A stretch of DNA of 33,014 nt from an uncultured bacterium (lineage in GTDB: Bacteria; Cyanobacteriota; Vampirovibrionia; Gastranaerophilales; Gastranaerophilaceae): assembly GCA_902464375.1 (NCBI GenBank), contig CABQIM010000008.1, positions 1 through 33,014 of the forward strand, read 5' to 3'. The first letter of the stretch is position 1. The number at the start of each line of letters is the position of its first letter. The position numbers and the translations under genes are program-made. Positions 1-8,782 of the stretch are shown here, in pieces. Under the pieces are notes generated by a model, which had not been told where the DNA came from, ran no database searches, and saw only the letters and a list, made by a program, of their open reading frames with translations.

Positions 1-351
1 CCACCCTAGCCCTCCCCCTATAAAGGGAGGGAATGACCGCCACTTGTTTTTATATTTTTAATATATTTATGAAATACGATAAAAAATCGCAACGCAAGAG
101 TGCCGTCATTGCGAGAAAATTTGGGCTAGGGGTTTGTAGTGCAACTTGAATATCCAAAAATTTTCGTGGCAATCTAGAAATTATTATCCTACTGGATTAC
201 TTCGTCACTGACGTTCCTCGTAATGACGTCATTATTGTAGTTACAACTACTGATTGTTTTAAAACAACTTTCAATTTTCCACTTTCAACATTCAACTCTT
301 GAAAGATGTATCGTAATTAACTATAAGGATTAATTCGCCACTAATGTTCCT
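1..351. other. Non-coding flank downstream of fliD, repeat-rich
   Basis: No credible gene is seen. The stretch holds a GC-rich hairpin at 12-29 (CTCCCCCTATAAAGGGAG), an interspersed-repeat copy at 105-227, and two short palindromes: GTAGTT-AC-AACTAC at 237-250 and TTGTTTT-AAAACAA at 254-267. The palindromes lie downstream of the fliD stop on the minus strand and could help end that transcript, although no clean hairpin plus T-run is visible. Confidence 0.6.
105..227. repeat. Interspersed repeat with GTCATTRCGAG ends
   Basis: The ends are inverted repeats: GTCATTGCGAG at 105-115 and CTCGTAATGAC at 217-227 (reverse complement GTCATTACGAG). The interior carries CGTGGCAATCTAGA and TGGATTACTTCGTCAC. 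This is the layout of a very widespread class of bacterial intergenic repeat built around 'GTCATTGCGAG ... GTGGCAATC ... TGGATTGCTTCGTCAC ... CTCGCAATGAC'. A degraded piece (CGTGGCAATCCATTAGATT) is seen near 7309-7327. It has no coding content. Confidence 0.65.
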
Positions 352-3300
352 TTAGCTTCCCAAGAATGTGCTATATTGTTGCTGCATTTGCGAAATTGTC
401 AAATCCATAGACGAAAATTTCTTTTCCAAACGTGATTTATAGCGGTCAATTTCTTTATTTGACTTCGTAATCTTAGAGTTCAAATTCGTTAATTCTCGAT
501 TGTATGCACTTTCTGTCACAGCAAAATAACCGGATACAGACTGCAAGGCATTCTCTACAATCGTTTCTACATTCGTAAAGATACCTTTGTTATCCTTGCT
601 GCCAATAAGCAATGCCTTAACTGCGTCAGCGTCAGCCTCATAAGCTTTGAAGAACGCTTCCTTATCAAAATTCAAATTAATTATACTTGAATTTGATGTA
701 GAAATATTGCTTGCACTCGCAGCTTCCACAGAAATTCCGATTGCACTTAAATTTCTGAACGTTGTTGCACCCAAGTCAGAACTTGTCATCAAACTCCTTA
801 ATTGGTTTCTAATCATCTTCAAAGTTGTTTGATTCTTCAATGCGCCATCTTTTGCTATCGCATCATCAACATTACTCATCAATTCGTTATAAGAATCCAC
901 AATATCAGAAAGAGCACTGGCAACGCTTTCTTTATCTTTTTCAACCGTAACTTTTATTGACGAACCACTAGTAAGACCATTCAGGTTCAAAGTTACACCC
1001 TTAATTCTGGTTATATCACTGGTAATTGTGTTTGATGTCGCAGTATAACTTGTACCATTGATTCTAAATTGAGCGTTACTTCCCAATTCTTGCGTATCAA
1101 CATTCATTCTAGATACTTTGAGCGAACCATCTGCGTTCCATTCAGAAGTTGTGTAGCCCATAATATCAGTAAAGTTGCTGGTTCCTGCTTCTATGTTAAT
1201 AAGAGCAGCGCCGGAGCTTCTTGACTTAATCACAAGCTTGCCGTCTATTGTGTCCCAATAAGCAGTTGCATTAGCGCCTTCTGCGTTATTAATTGTTGCC
1301 ACAAGATCGTTAATCGTAGTGTTTGCATTAATTTCAATTCGCTCAGTACCAATAATAAAAGAGCCTGCTGTAACTTTTCCACGCCTAAAGATTCCGTCCG
1401 CCATAACTTTAGACTCGCCGTTTACGGTATAAAGCGCTCTTGCACTCTCTGCGGTTCCGTCTTTTGTTTTTGTAACTCCGGTTACTGCCAAGAAATTTGA
1501 TGTGTCAGTCGTGTTACCAAGCTCTACTGACACGTCTTTATCTGTAGAATAGAATACGAGCTTGCCGTTGTCATCAAATTTCATATCCACATTAGAGAAT
1601 TTTTGAGATATTAATGAGCGAACATCACCAAGTGTGTGAGAAGCTTCTATGTTGATTAAAGTCTTCTCTCCGTTTCTGTAGATTGATAATGAACCGCTTG
1701 TAATTCCCAGTGTGCTTAATTTTGTGTTCATATCTGCATATGCAGAAGCGGATGCAGAATGCTCTTCTATAATCGTAGTGGTAGATTGAACTGTCGCAGT
1801 ACTAGACATAAATCCGCTAAGAACATCTTTTGATGTCATTTTTAAGTTTGCGTTCGGATTAAATAATGACGAAGTTGTTCTATCGGCTATAATTGACAAG
1901 TCACCGGCATTTGAAACGTATAGTTTTCCGTTCAGAAAATCAGCCTGAATTCCTGCATTCTTAAGTTTGTCAACCAAACTGCCGAATGTTTCTGTGTCTG
2001 TTATCCTTACAGTTTTTGTTTCACCATTAACCATTACGACTAAATCACCTGCGGATTTTAGTGTTGAACCACCCCAAGGCGTATCAAAATCACTCAACAA
2101 ACTATCTGTAGTTGCGGTAGTTGTGTGAGTAACAGTGCTGTACAAGAGTTCTGAACCCGTGTAACTGTAACTTGCAGAAACATCTGATGTGCCAAAAAGT
2201 TTTTCTACAACATTTGACGCATTGTTTACATTGTTTGATTTTGCGACATAAGAATTACCACTGCCTATCAAAACAAGACTTGAAGAATCACCTTTGTCTA
2301 TCAATCCGGCTTGAATACCAAAGGATTTGAGAGTGTCCATAAATGAACCTAATGTATCTTCAGAAGAAATTAGTGCCGTGTATTTCACACCATTGTTGTA
2401 GATACAGAATTCTCCGGCAGTTACACCTAAATCAGAAAGCAATGTATCACGTGTTGCACCTACAGTTTGAGTGGTTGTATCTTTTGTTTTCAGACCTTCT
2501 GATTTTGTATCATATTTTTTAGTATAATTAGAGCCCAATAAGAACTCTCCTAATGCTCCAGAGATATCGAAATCACTCAATTCCGTAGAACTTGCACTAA
2601 CCATGCCGGCGCCGTCTACAGTTGCGTTAATTCCGTAAGAAGCAAGTGTATCAAATACAGATTTGAGAGTTTGTGTTTTTGAGAAATTTATCGTGTTGTT
2701 TCTTACAATGCCGTCTTTATCTGTAGTCTTGATTATAAGAGCAGCTGTTCCTTCGGAAGCGAATGTAATACTTGTTCCGTCACTCTTCTTGATTGCACCC
2801 AATTGAGTATCATCCACAGCAGCACCGATTCCGGTACTCATCAAAGTTCCTGTAGTTTTGTTAGAGTATATCGTCTGATAAGAACTCGTATCTTCCGTAG
2901 AACCATTTGTTACATAAACAAATCTGTCAGAAACAGCGTTTGCAACACCAGATTTTGTAGTTGTTGAAAACTCGTTATAAGTTCCAAATCCCAATGATTC
3001 ACAGAGATTTCCTGTTATACCTATAATCCAAGCAGATGATGTTGAATCAGGTGCTATTGTTAAATAATAATTACCATAGCTACTACCAGTATTTTCTGTA
3101 TATAGAAAATCAATGTCATACTCTTTTAACATACTTTTTAATTGTGCAAATGTTGTATTTTCATTCACAGTTATACTATTAAGTTCGCCTTTGGTATTTG
3201 CTATTGATATCGTGGATTCACCTTCAAAACCGTATTCAAATAGTCTTGTAGAACTACCAGTTTGAATGTCGTTTTCCGAACTAGAATGATAAAATTCACC

Positions 3301-6123
3301 CTCGTTTTCAACTTTGCCGATTAAAGATTTATATGTATAAGTATTTTTTACATTATATGTTTTTCCATTACCATATCCTATATTAAAACTACCACATAAT
3401 ATTGAATTCATATAAGTAATAGCATTTGTATCTGTACCAGTTAATGTTAATTTTCCACCAGACAACGATGCAGATATTCCTTCTACATCGTTATTTACCC
3501 AATCAAGAAAATCTTGAACAGTACTAGAAGATGTTATTGTCATTTTGTTTCGCATTAAACTATCTTTTATCGTATCAATGGTTCGAAGAAGTTCAATAGT
3601 ACCGGTTCCAAATCCTAATGCGGTAAGTTTTGTAGCATTTGAAACGGAAGCAGCAACAGAAGACGTAACACTACAACCGACAGTTTTTGATACGGTTGTA
3701 GTAACTACTACAGTTATATTGCCCAAATAACCACCTAAATGAACACTGAATTGCTCATCAATATCCCAACCAAAAGTATCTGCATACATATTACTACTAC
3801 CTGTATCAATATATTGATTGTTATCAGACACACTAAAATGGGTTACAGCAGCATCAGAAAAATCAAAAGCAACTTTAGAAGACGTTATACTAGCTTTGAT
3901 TGTATATTTTGCCAGCTCATTAAACAAATCACCAAATGTCATATCTTGTGTTAATGTTATATCCCTGTATTTGCCATCTGCAGTTTGTACTTCTATTGTA
4001 CCCATATAATATGGATTAATAGTAAATTGACTTTTGTATTCATCATCAGGTTCTTTACAATAGAAATAATCTTTTAGCTTTGAAGATTCTGTTGGCGTAC
4101 CAATGTATATAGTTTCAACAAGTTTTTTATCTCCAGTAACTGGGCGACCTTTTGTAGTATATCTATCAACAATATCTATACCTAAAACATCTGCTAAATC
4201 ACCTTGTACATAATATCCTTTATCAGATGTCAATTGAATATAGCCATCATATAAATTAGCATTTATACCGTAGCTAGCTAAAGCATCAAACAACTCCTGA
4301 AATGTTTGAGCATTACTCGTTATATTAATAATACCTAGTTGAGCGCTTGTAATTGTTCCATCTTTATTTGTTGTAATATACTGATATACTGTCAAACTTC
4401 TTCCGCTAGCCTTCACTCCGGCTTTTGCGAATGTACATGTAGCGTCAATTGGCGTAGTTATAGTATAGTTTCCGCCAACAGAGCCTGTCATCATTACAGA
4501 AGTAAACACAGAAATACCCAATGCCTCCGCAACAGAACCTCTTACAAAATTGCCGTTAGAAGAATTTAGCGTTATCACACCATCGCTCATAGAGCCAATT
4601 ACACCATACTTTGACAATTCCGTAAAAATATCATCTATAGTCATGGAATCGTTTACGGCAATCTCTTGCACCAAAGTATTTTTGGAATCATAAACTGCCA
4701 AAGCATAACCGCTCGAAGGTTTTGCCGTACTTATACCCAAATCCTTCAAAGTATCATAAGCTGTAGCGTAAGTAACCGTCTTAGTCGACAAAATATTACC
4801 GCTCATATAAATCTTTTGCGTATTACCGCTGCCGCTTGTTACGCCCAAGACATCCGCAACTTTACCGCTAACTGTCCCCTCTGAAACAGTCAAAACTCCC
4901 TTTGTATTAAAGGAAGCACTCAAGCCTGCATTATTCAACTTTGTAACAACTTCATCTATAGTATTAGTCCCTGATACATTTATAGTCGTTATTGTTCCGG
5001 AAGAGCTCTTAGCTATAATCTTAGTATCACTTCCAACAGCTGACCAACCGTCCAATTCTTGCAATTTAGTGCTGCCGTTAGCATCCGTTACTGTTGTAAC
5101 AACTGTTTCATAATTCAAGCTGCCGGAAGTTTGGCTCTTAGAATTCACATTGCTGGTCAAGCCGAGGGCTGATATTATTCCGGTATTGCCAATATCAACA
5201 ATTTCTGCGTCCCTAATCTGCAAAACTCCATCAGAACTCAAGTTTGCATCCACCTCAAATGATTGCAATTTGTTAATTAAGTTTGCCAAAGTCGTATTGC
5301 CATTAATCGCAAATGTATAAGAAGTTCCATTTGCTTTAACCTGAATATTACCTGATTTAATTGTACCGAGTTCAGATAGTTTGGTATTACCTGTTGCAGA
5401 TGTAACAATAGTTTCAGAGTTTGTAATCTTCAAATCAGAGCTTTCATATCCACCAGTTGATTTTAGATGCAAAGCATCCACTATCCCCGTACCTACAGTA
5501 CCGTCTGGGTGTTTAGTTAGCGTGTCATCAATTGCTCCTGATGGTAGATTTATGCTAAAAATACCTGATGTTTCACTATAATTTGCATCAACACCGATAT
5601 TTTTCATCTTAGTAATAAAATTAGAAATCGTATCATTTTCGCCAATAGTTATTGTATGTTTTGTACCATTAACCATAACACCAATATCACCCGACTTTAC
5701 CCCAATAGCAGAAAGTTTGGTATCCATAGTTGCAGTTTCAGTCTGAACAATAGTTGTCATGTTCTTAAACCCCGAAACAGCCTGTGTTCCGGTCGCAAGT
5801 TTATCAACATTTATTTCATAAGAAGCTTCTTCTGCTTCTGTAGTAGCTGCAGCGGTCAGAATACTTGTATCAGAAGACGTTGCAAGTTTTTGCGCAAATA
5901 TATCCATTGAACCAACGCCAAACTTAGCGTCTGTTACCTTTTCTAACATAGAACGGAATGAAGTGAAAAAAGACTTGATTTTGGACAAAGTTTCTTGCGT
6001 CGTCTGAATCTTTGATTTTTCTCCCTCATAAGTCTCAACTTTTGCTTTCTTAAGCGCAACCAAAGATTCCACCCACGAAGAGGTGTCTAAGCCTGATGCT
6101 AATCCGCTAAATGATATACTCAT
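352..6123 (-). CDS. fliD: Giant flagellar filament-cap protein FliD (HAP2) with ~13 internal modules
   Basis: FliD caps the growing flagellar filament and helps flagellin fold at the tip; it is exported by the flagellar type III apparatus without a signal peptide. Residues 1-120 look like the FliD N-terminus (SFSGLASGLDTSSWVESLV, then a coiled region) and residues about 1700-1923 like the C-terminus (TLNLNGLTSG, SYNELM, a final heptad-like helix from 1875). Usual FliD is roughly 450-700 aa; this one is 1923 aa. The excess is a tandem array of about 13 diverged modules of 80-110 aa with the pattern 'TKLSxLG-xxSGxIxVxxNG-xxxxIxIxxxxT-xxxLxxxLxxxGIxA-xxxxGxLxI-xxxxVADxLG'. They start near residues 133, 245, 350, 456, 565, 680, 830, 958, 1104, 1225, 1339, 1466 and 1578, and resemble the flagellin-IN hook repeat found in one or two copies in ordinary FliD. 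The ATG at 6123 has AAAGGA upstream and an A/C-rich leader. No sigma-28 promoter was found upstream. Confidence 0.9.
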   Translation of the reverse strand: MSISFSGLASGLDTSSWVESLVALKKAKVETYEGEKSKIQTTQETLSKIKSFFTSFRSMLEKVTDAKFGVGSMDIFAQKLATSSDTSILTAAATTEAEEASYEINVDKLATGTQAVSGFKNMTTIVQTETATMDTKLSAIGVKSGDIGVMVNGTKHTITIGENDTISNFITKMKNIGVDANYSETSGIFSINLPSGAIDDTLTKHPDGTVGTGIVDALHLKSTGGYESSDLKITNSETIVTSATGNTKLSELGTIKSGNIQVKANGTSYTFAINGNTTLANLINKLQSFEVDANLSSDGVLQIRDAEIVDIGNTGIISALGLTSNVNSKSQTSGSLNYETVVTTVTDANGSTKLQELDGWSAVGSDTKIIAKSSSGTITTINVSGTNTIDEVVTKLNNAGLSASFNTKGVLTVSEGTVSGKVADVLGVTSGSGNTQKIYMSGNILSTKTVTYATAYDTLKDLGISTAKPSSGYALAVYDSKNTLVQEIAVNDSMTIDDIFTELSKYGVIGSMSDGVITLNSSNGNFVRGSVAEALGISVFTSVMMTGSVGGNYTITTPIDATCTFAKAGVKASGRSLTVYQYITTNKDGTITSAQLGIINITSNAQTFQELFDALASYGINANLYDGYIQLTSDKGYYVQGDLADVLGIDIVDRYTTKGRPVTGDKKLVETIYIGTPTESSKLKDYFYCKEPDDEYKSQFTINPYYMGTIEVQTADGKYRDITLTQDMTFGDLFNELAKYTIKASITSSKVAFDFSDAAVTHFSVSDNNQYIDTGSSNMYADTFGWDIDEQFSVHLGGYLGNITVVVTTTVSKTVGCSVTSSVAASVSNATKLTALGFGTGTIELLRTIDTIKDSLMRNKMTITSSSTVQDFLDWVNNDVEGISASLSGGKLTLTGTDTNAITYMNSILCGSFNIGYGNGKTYNVKNTYTYKSLIGKVENEGEFYHSSSENDIQTGSSTRLFEYGFEGESTISIANTKGELNSITVNENTTFAQLKSMLKEYDIDFLYTENTGSSYGNYYLTIAPDSTSSAWIIGITGNLCESLGFGTYNEFSTTTKSGVANAVSDRFVYVTNGSTEDTSSYQTIYSNKTTGTLMSTGIGAAVDDTQLGAIKKSDGTSITFASEGTAALIIKTTDKDGIVRNNTINFSKTQTLKSVFDTLASYGINATVDGAGMVSASSTELSDFDISGALGEFLLGSNYTKKYDTKSEGLKTKDTTTQTVGATRDTLLSDLGVTAGEFCIYNNGVKYTALISSEDTLGSFMDTLKSFGIQAGLIDKGDSSSLVLIGSGNSYVAKSNNVNNASNVVEKLFGTSDVSASYSYTGSELLYSTVTHTTTATTDSLLSDFDTPWGGSTLKSAGDLVVMVNGETKTVRITDTETFGSLVDKLKNAGIQADFLNGKLYVSNAGDLSIIADRTTSSLFNPNANLKMTSKDVLSGFMSSTATVQSTTTIIEEHSASASAYADMNTKLSTLGITSGSLSIYRNGEKTLINIEASHTLGDVRSLISQKFSNVDMKFDDNGKLVFYSTDKDVSVELGNTTDTSNFLAVTGVTKTKDGTAESARALYTVNGESKVMADGIFRRGKVTAGSFIIGTERIEINANTTINDLVATINNAEGANATAYWDTIDGKLVIKSRSSGAALINIEAGTSNFTDIMGYTTSEWNADGSLKVSRMNVDTQELGSNAQFRINGTSYTATSNTITSDITRIKGVTLNLNGLTSGSSIKVTVEKDKESVASALSDIVDSYNELMSNVDDAIAKDGALKNQTTLKMIRNQLRSLMTSSDLGATTFRNLSAIGISVEAASASNISTSNSSIINLNFDKEAFFKAYEADADAVKALLIGSKDNKGIFTNVETIVENALQSVSGYFAVTESAYNRELTNLNSKITKSNKEIDRYKSRLEKKFSSMDLTISQMQQQYSTFLGS

Positions 6124-6240
6124 GTCTGTTCCTTTGTTTTGTTTGTTCTATGGTGTGTGATTTTTGTTTGTGTAGTTATTTGTTTTATTTTTTTTGTGTT
6201 TGTTTAGTCTTGTAGTTTTAAAGTGATTTTGGCGCGTCCT

Positions 6241-6258
6241 CTCCCTTTATAGGGGGAG
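6241..6258. repeat. GC-rich hairpin repeat, second copy flanking fliD
   Basis: CTCCCTTTATAGGGGGAG is an exact reverse complement of positions 12-29, so the same 18-nt element sits on both sides of fliD. A GTAGTT-NN-AACTAC dyad follows at 6282-6295, and a matching one lies at 237-250 on the other side. These are most likely interspersed hairpin repeats of the genome. Confidence 0.6.
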
Positions 6259-6359
6259 TTTTCTGCTTGACTTACCAGTCTGTAGTTTTAACTACTGGTT
6301 AGTAAGCGTGGTGTAATGGGTGGGGGCTAACCCGCAAGGGCTCTCAAATCTTTGTCTTC

Positions 6360-6430
6360 CCCTCGCCCCTTGTGGGAGAGGGTAGAATTTCAAGTTGAGC
6401 TTTGCGAAACTTAGAAATTCGGGTGAGGGG
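6360..6430. repeat. Modular interspersed repeat, copy with core A
   Basis: One end is the hairpin CCCTCGCCCCTTGTGGGAGAGGG split around TTG (6360-6382), and the other end is CGGGTGAGGGG (6420-6430). Both ends recur exactly, in reverse orientation, at 22750-22820. The 37-nt core between them (6383-6419) is unrelated to the core of the other copy. Part of this core plus its end (CACCCGAATTTCTAAG in reverse) recurs at 21255-21270. Confidence 0.7.
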
Positions 6431-6578
6431 ATGAACCCTCTGGGTATGCTTGTAATAAATAATTTATTATCCATATCCACCCTCATCAGGGCTCAGCCCA
6501 GCTTGTCTTGGATGATTCGGGGTGTCGGCAGAGTAACGTCCGACCTCCACCTTACGGGCTAACGCCCTACCGAAAATC

Positions 6579-6671
6579 CGCTCTCCCTTCAAGGGCGAAG
6601 CGTGAATCGCGAGAACTCATGCATTTACTTTTACAATCAGCTCTACCATCGAGAGCGAAGCGTGAAACGCG
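6579..6671 (+). repeat. Direct repeat pair, 60-bp offset
   Basis: Two related blocks share GCTCT-C--TC-A--GCGAAGCG and then TGAAWCGCG: 6579-6611 ends GCGAAGCGTGAATCGCG and 6639-6671 ends GCGAAGCGTGAAACGCG. They sit in the intergenic mosaic with no gene in either block. Confidence 0.6.
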
Positions 6672-6899
6672 TTATCCAACTTATTAAGCCAAATTCAATT
6701 GTCAACTTGCGGGGTATTACTCTAATAAAAGAAAAGGTATCGGAAGTATCGCTCCGCCGATACCGGCTCCAAATACTAAAGTAATGAAATCGAATGTAAT
6801 CGTTTTGGAGCCATAATAATTGCATAAAAGAATTTTCCTTCCTAAAACTCAAACCACAGATTCTATTGAGTTTTAGCTTACCAATTGTTAGGCTTCTCA

Positions 6900-6929
6900 A
6901 ACATAACATTTTGTATAAAATGTTATGTT
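6900..6929. repeat. Long AT-rich palindrome, copy 1 (GTAT centre)
   Basis: Two perfect 13-nt arms (AACATAACATTTT and AAAATGTTATGTT) surround GTAT. Three more copies occur in the window at 7079-7104, 26104-26137 and 26235-26264. The size and symmetry fit a small palindromic repeat or a recombinase/regulator site. Its function is not known from the sequence. Confidence 0.75.
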
Positions 6930-7078
6930 ATAAAAACGTAAAAAGTATTGATTTTACTAGATTCAAGGCTTTATATCATGCAATATAAGGTGTATATTAC
7001 CAATCTATACTAAGGGGTTCACAAACGCTAAAAGGTATGCTATAATGGAGTTTAGAAAGATGATGTTTTCAAGTCAAA

Positions 7079-7104
7079 CATAACATTTTATACAAAATGT
7101 TATG
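7079..7104. repeat. Long AT-rich palindrome, copy 2 (ATAC centre)
   Basis: CATAACATTTT-ATAC-AAAATGTTATG. The 30 nt at 7080-7109, including the GAGCCC tail, is an exact reverse complement of 26235-26264, which shows that the unit is a defined repeat and not chance AT-rich symmetry. Confidence 0.75.
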
Positions 7105-7231
7105 AGCCCAATAGATATAATACTTTCAGGCACCTATTTTTTAATTTTGTTAAGACAAACATCAATACACTTAATATTTCAACCTAAGACAAATAGGTAA
7201 AAGTCCCCAAACCGCCCTAGTTAGGGAGGTC

Positions 7232-7265
7232 GCAGTCGTAGGCGAATTATATGAGCCGTACGAAT
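7232..7265 (+). repeat. Solo copy of modular-repeat core B
   Basis: Thirty-two of these 34 nt match the reverse complement of 22762-22795 (GCAGTCGTAGGCGAATTA, then TGAGCCGTACGAAT). On its 5' side is a different small hairpin (CCCTAGTTAGGG). The core is therefore mobile with respect to the ends it carries elsewhere. Confidence 0.7.
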
Positions 7266-7331
7266 ACTGGCGGATATCAAACAGTTATTGCGAAACTCTT
7301 TAGACTCGTGGCAATCCATTAGATTAAGGCA

Positions 7332-7360
7332 TTGACGTAGAGCTTTTTTGCGTTTAAACT
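7332..7360 (+). promoter_or_regulatory. Possible sigma-70 promoter for the MFS gene
   Basis: TTGACG at 7332-7337, 17-nt spacer, TAAACT at 7355-7360. This would start transcription about 20 nt before the ATG at 7389. The -10 matches only 4 of 6 consensus bases. Confidence 0.35.
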
Positions 7361-7388
7361 TAGATATTATAAGTGTGGGGAGATAAAT

Positions 7389-8765
7389 ATGGAAGAAAAT
7401 GTTTTAAAGAAATTTAGTACTGCTAAGTTTTTAAGTTTTGCGTTAGGATTTTTCGGGCTGCAATTCGCGTGGCAAATGAGAATCATCCTATCAGGTCCGG
7501 TTACAGAAAATCTTGGTGCTTCACCATTTTTATTTGGTTTAATTTGGTTAGCAGGGCCGTTTACCGGCATGGTTGTGCAACCATTAATCGGTGCTTTGAG
7601 TGACAAAACAACTTCTCCTTTTGGAAGAAGAAGACCTTATTTATTAGGTGGTGCTTTACTTTCAGCAGTAGCTCTTTGGGCTTTACCTAATTCTGAATTA
7701 ATTACAAACTTTATATCTTCCAATTTACACATAAAATTACCGGCTCTTGCTGCATTATGTTTTGCCGCAATAATGATTTGGATTCTTGATGCATGCGTTA
7801 ACATCGCTCAAGGACCATACAGAGCATTAATTCCGGATGTTGTTCCACAAGAACAGCACTCAATCGCTAACTCTTATATTAGTTTAGCTATCGGTTTAGG
7901 TTCGGTAGTTGCAGCAGGAACAGCACCATTCCTAAAATGGGCATTCAACTACCAAATGTCTATTAACGCTCAATTCATTATGGCAGCTTTAGCATTTTCT
8001 CTTGGCATGATTTGGACTTGTATGACGATTAAAGAACGCAAATACCAGCCAAAAGAAGATAAAAAGAAAGAAAAATTTGATTTTATTAAATCTTTAAAAG
8101 AGTTCTTCGCACTATCTCCGGAAGTTGGAAAAATTTGTTGGATGCAATTCTTCACTTGGATTGGCACAATGTGTATGATGATTTATTTTACACAATATTC
8201 TATCCACACAGTATTTGGAGTACCAGATTTATCAAATGTTTCAGAAATTGTAAAATCAAGTTACGATTCTGCGGTACTAGCAGGAACAAACTTCTCTTCA
8301 ATATGTTTTGCAATATTCAATTTCGTTTGCTTTATAGTTGCAATTCCTATCGGTGCTTTATCCGTAAAATTCGGCAACAAAAAAGTTCACGTGATATCAA
8401 TGTTGACAATGGCTTTAGCTTATTTAGGCATGGCATTCTGTGTTAACGTAAAATTGGTTGCACTATTTATGGCGATTTCCGGTATTGGCTGGGCAAGCAT
8501 TTGCGCACTACCTTTTGCAATGCTTTCTCAATTCATCAAACCTGGTACTGAAGGTTCTGTAATGGGTATTTTCAATATCTTTATTGCCGGTCCGCAAGTA
8601 TTTGTTTGCACACTAGTTTCTTGGTTCATCAACAAATGCAGCTTCAACGTAATTGGCGGTGTTAACTACCACTGGGAATACACTTTTGTAATTGGCGCTC
8701 TATGTTTAGTTTTAGCTTCTGCAATTGCTTACAACGTTAAAAGTAAAGCAGAACTTGAAGGTTAA
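7389..8765 (+). CDS. MFS transporter of the GPH / SLC45 sugar-transporter type
   Basis: A 458-aa integral membrane protein, with about 12 hydrophobic segments spread over the whole length. Near residues 71-84 it carries SDKTTSPFGRRRPY. The loop 'SD+T..FGRRRP' between helices 2 and 3 is characteristic of the glycoside-pentoside-hexuronide (GPH) family and the related SLC45/sucrose transporters, so a cation-coupled sugar or glycoside importer is likely. The substrate cannot be read from sequence. The start is supported by GGGGAG upstream of the ATG. The next gene, a B12-binding radical-SAM protein, begins 17 nt after the stop, so the two are probably co-transcribed, though no functional link is evident. 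Confidence 0.85.
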   Translation: MEENVLKKFSTAKFLSFALGFFGLQFAWQMRIILSGPVTENLGASPFLFGLIWLAGPFTGMVVQPLIGALSDKTTSPFGRRRPYLLGGALLSAVALWALPNSELITNFISSNLHIKLPALAALCFAAIMIWILDACVNIAQGPYRALIPDVVPQEQHSIANSYISLAIGLGSVVAAGTAPFLKWAFNYQMSINAQFIMAALAFSLGMIWTCMTIKERKYQPKEDKKKEKFDFIKSLKEFFALSPEVGKICWMQFFTWIGTMCMMIYFTQYSIHTVFGVPDLSNVSEIVKSSYDSAVLAGTNFSSICFAIFNFVCFIVAIPIGALSVKFGNKKVHVISMLTMALAYLGMAFCVNVKLVALFMAISGIGWASICALPFAMLSQFIKPGTEGSVMGIFNIFIAGPQVFVCTLVSWFINKCSFNVIGGVNYHWEYTFVIGALCLVLASAIAYNVKSKAELEG

Positions 8766-8782
8766 ATACAGAGGTTATAAAA

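Larger units (their letters stand above)
6124..7388. other. 1.26-kb intergenic repeat mosaic
   Basis: I see no gene I can support. The segment is a string of hairpins and interspersed repeats: an 18-nt hairpin at 6241-6258, a dyad at 6282-6295, a modular repeat at 6360-6430, small hairpins in 6525-6575, a direct repeat of about 33 bp with a 60-bp offset (6579-6611 and 6639-6671), two long palindromes at 6900-6929 and 7079-7104, and a repeat core at 7232-7265. The part next to fliD (6124-6215) is almost only T and G on the plus strand, giving fliD an A/C-rich, poorly structured leader. Confidence 0.6.

Noticed and set aside
6124..6240. Sigma-28 promoter directly upstream of fliD
   Set aside because: On the minus strand TAAA occurs several times but no GCCG follows at 15 nt; a single GCCG further up (near 6527) has no TAAA at the right spacing.
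6292..6909. Open frames of 60-88 codons in the fliD-MFS gap
   Set aside because: They run through hairpins and direct repeats, lack ribosome sites and give repeat-like, biased peptides; best explained as chance frames in the repeat mosaic.
6900..7104. Chromosomal dif site for XerC/XerD
   Set aside because: The palindrome has 13-nt arms with a 4-nt centre and occurs four times; dif is single-copy with two 11-nt arms and a 6-nt centre.
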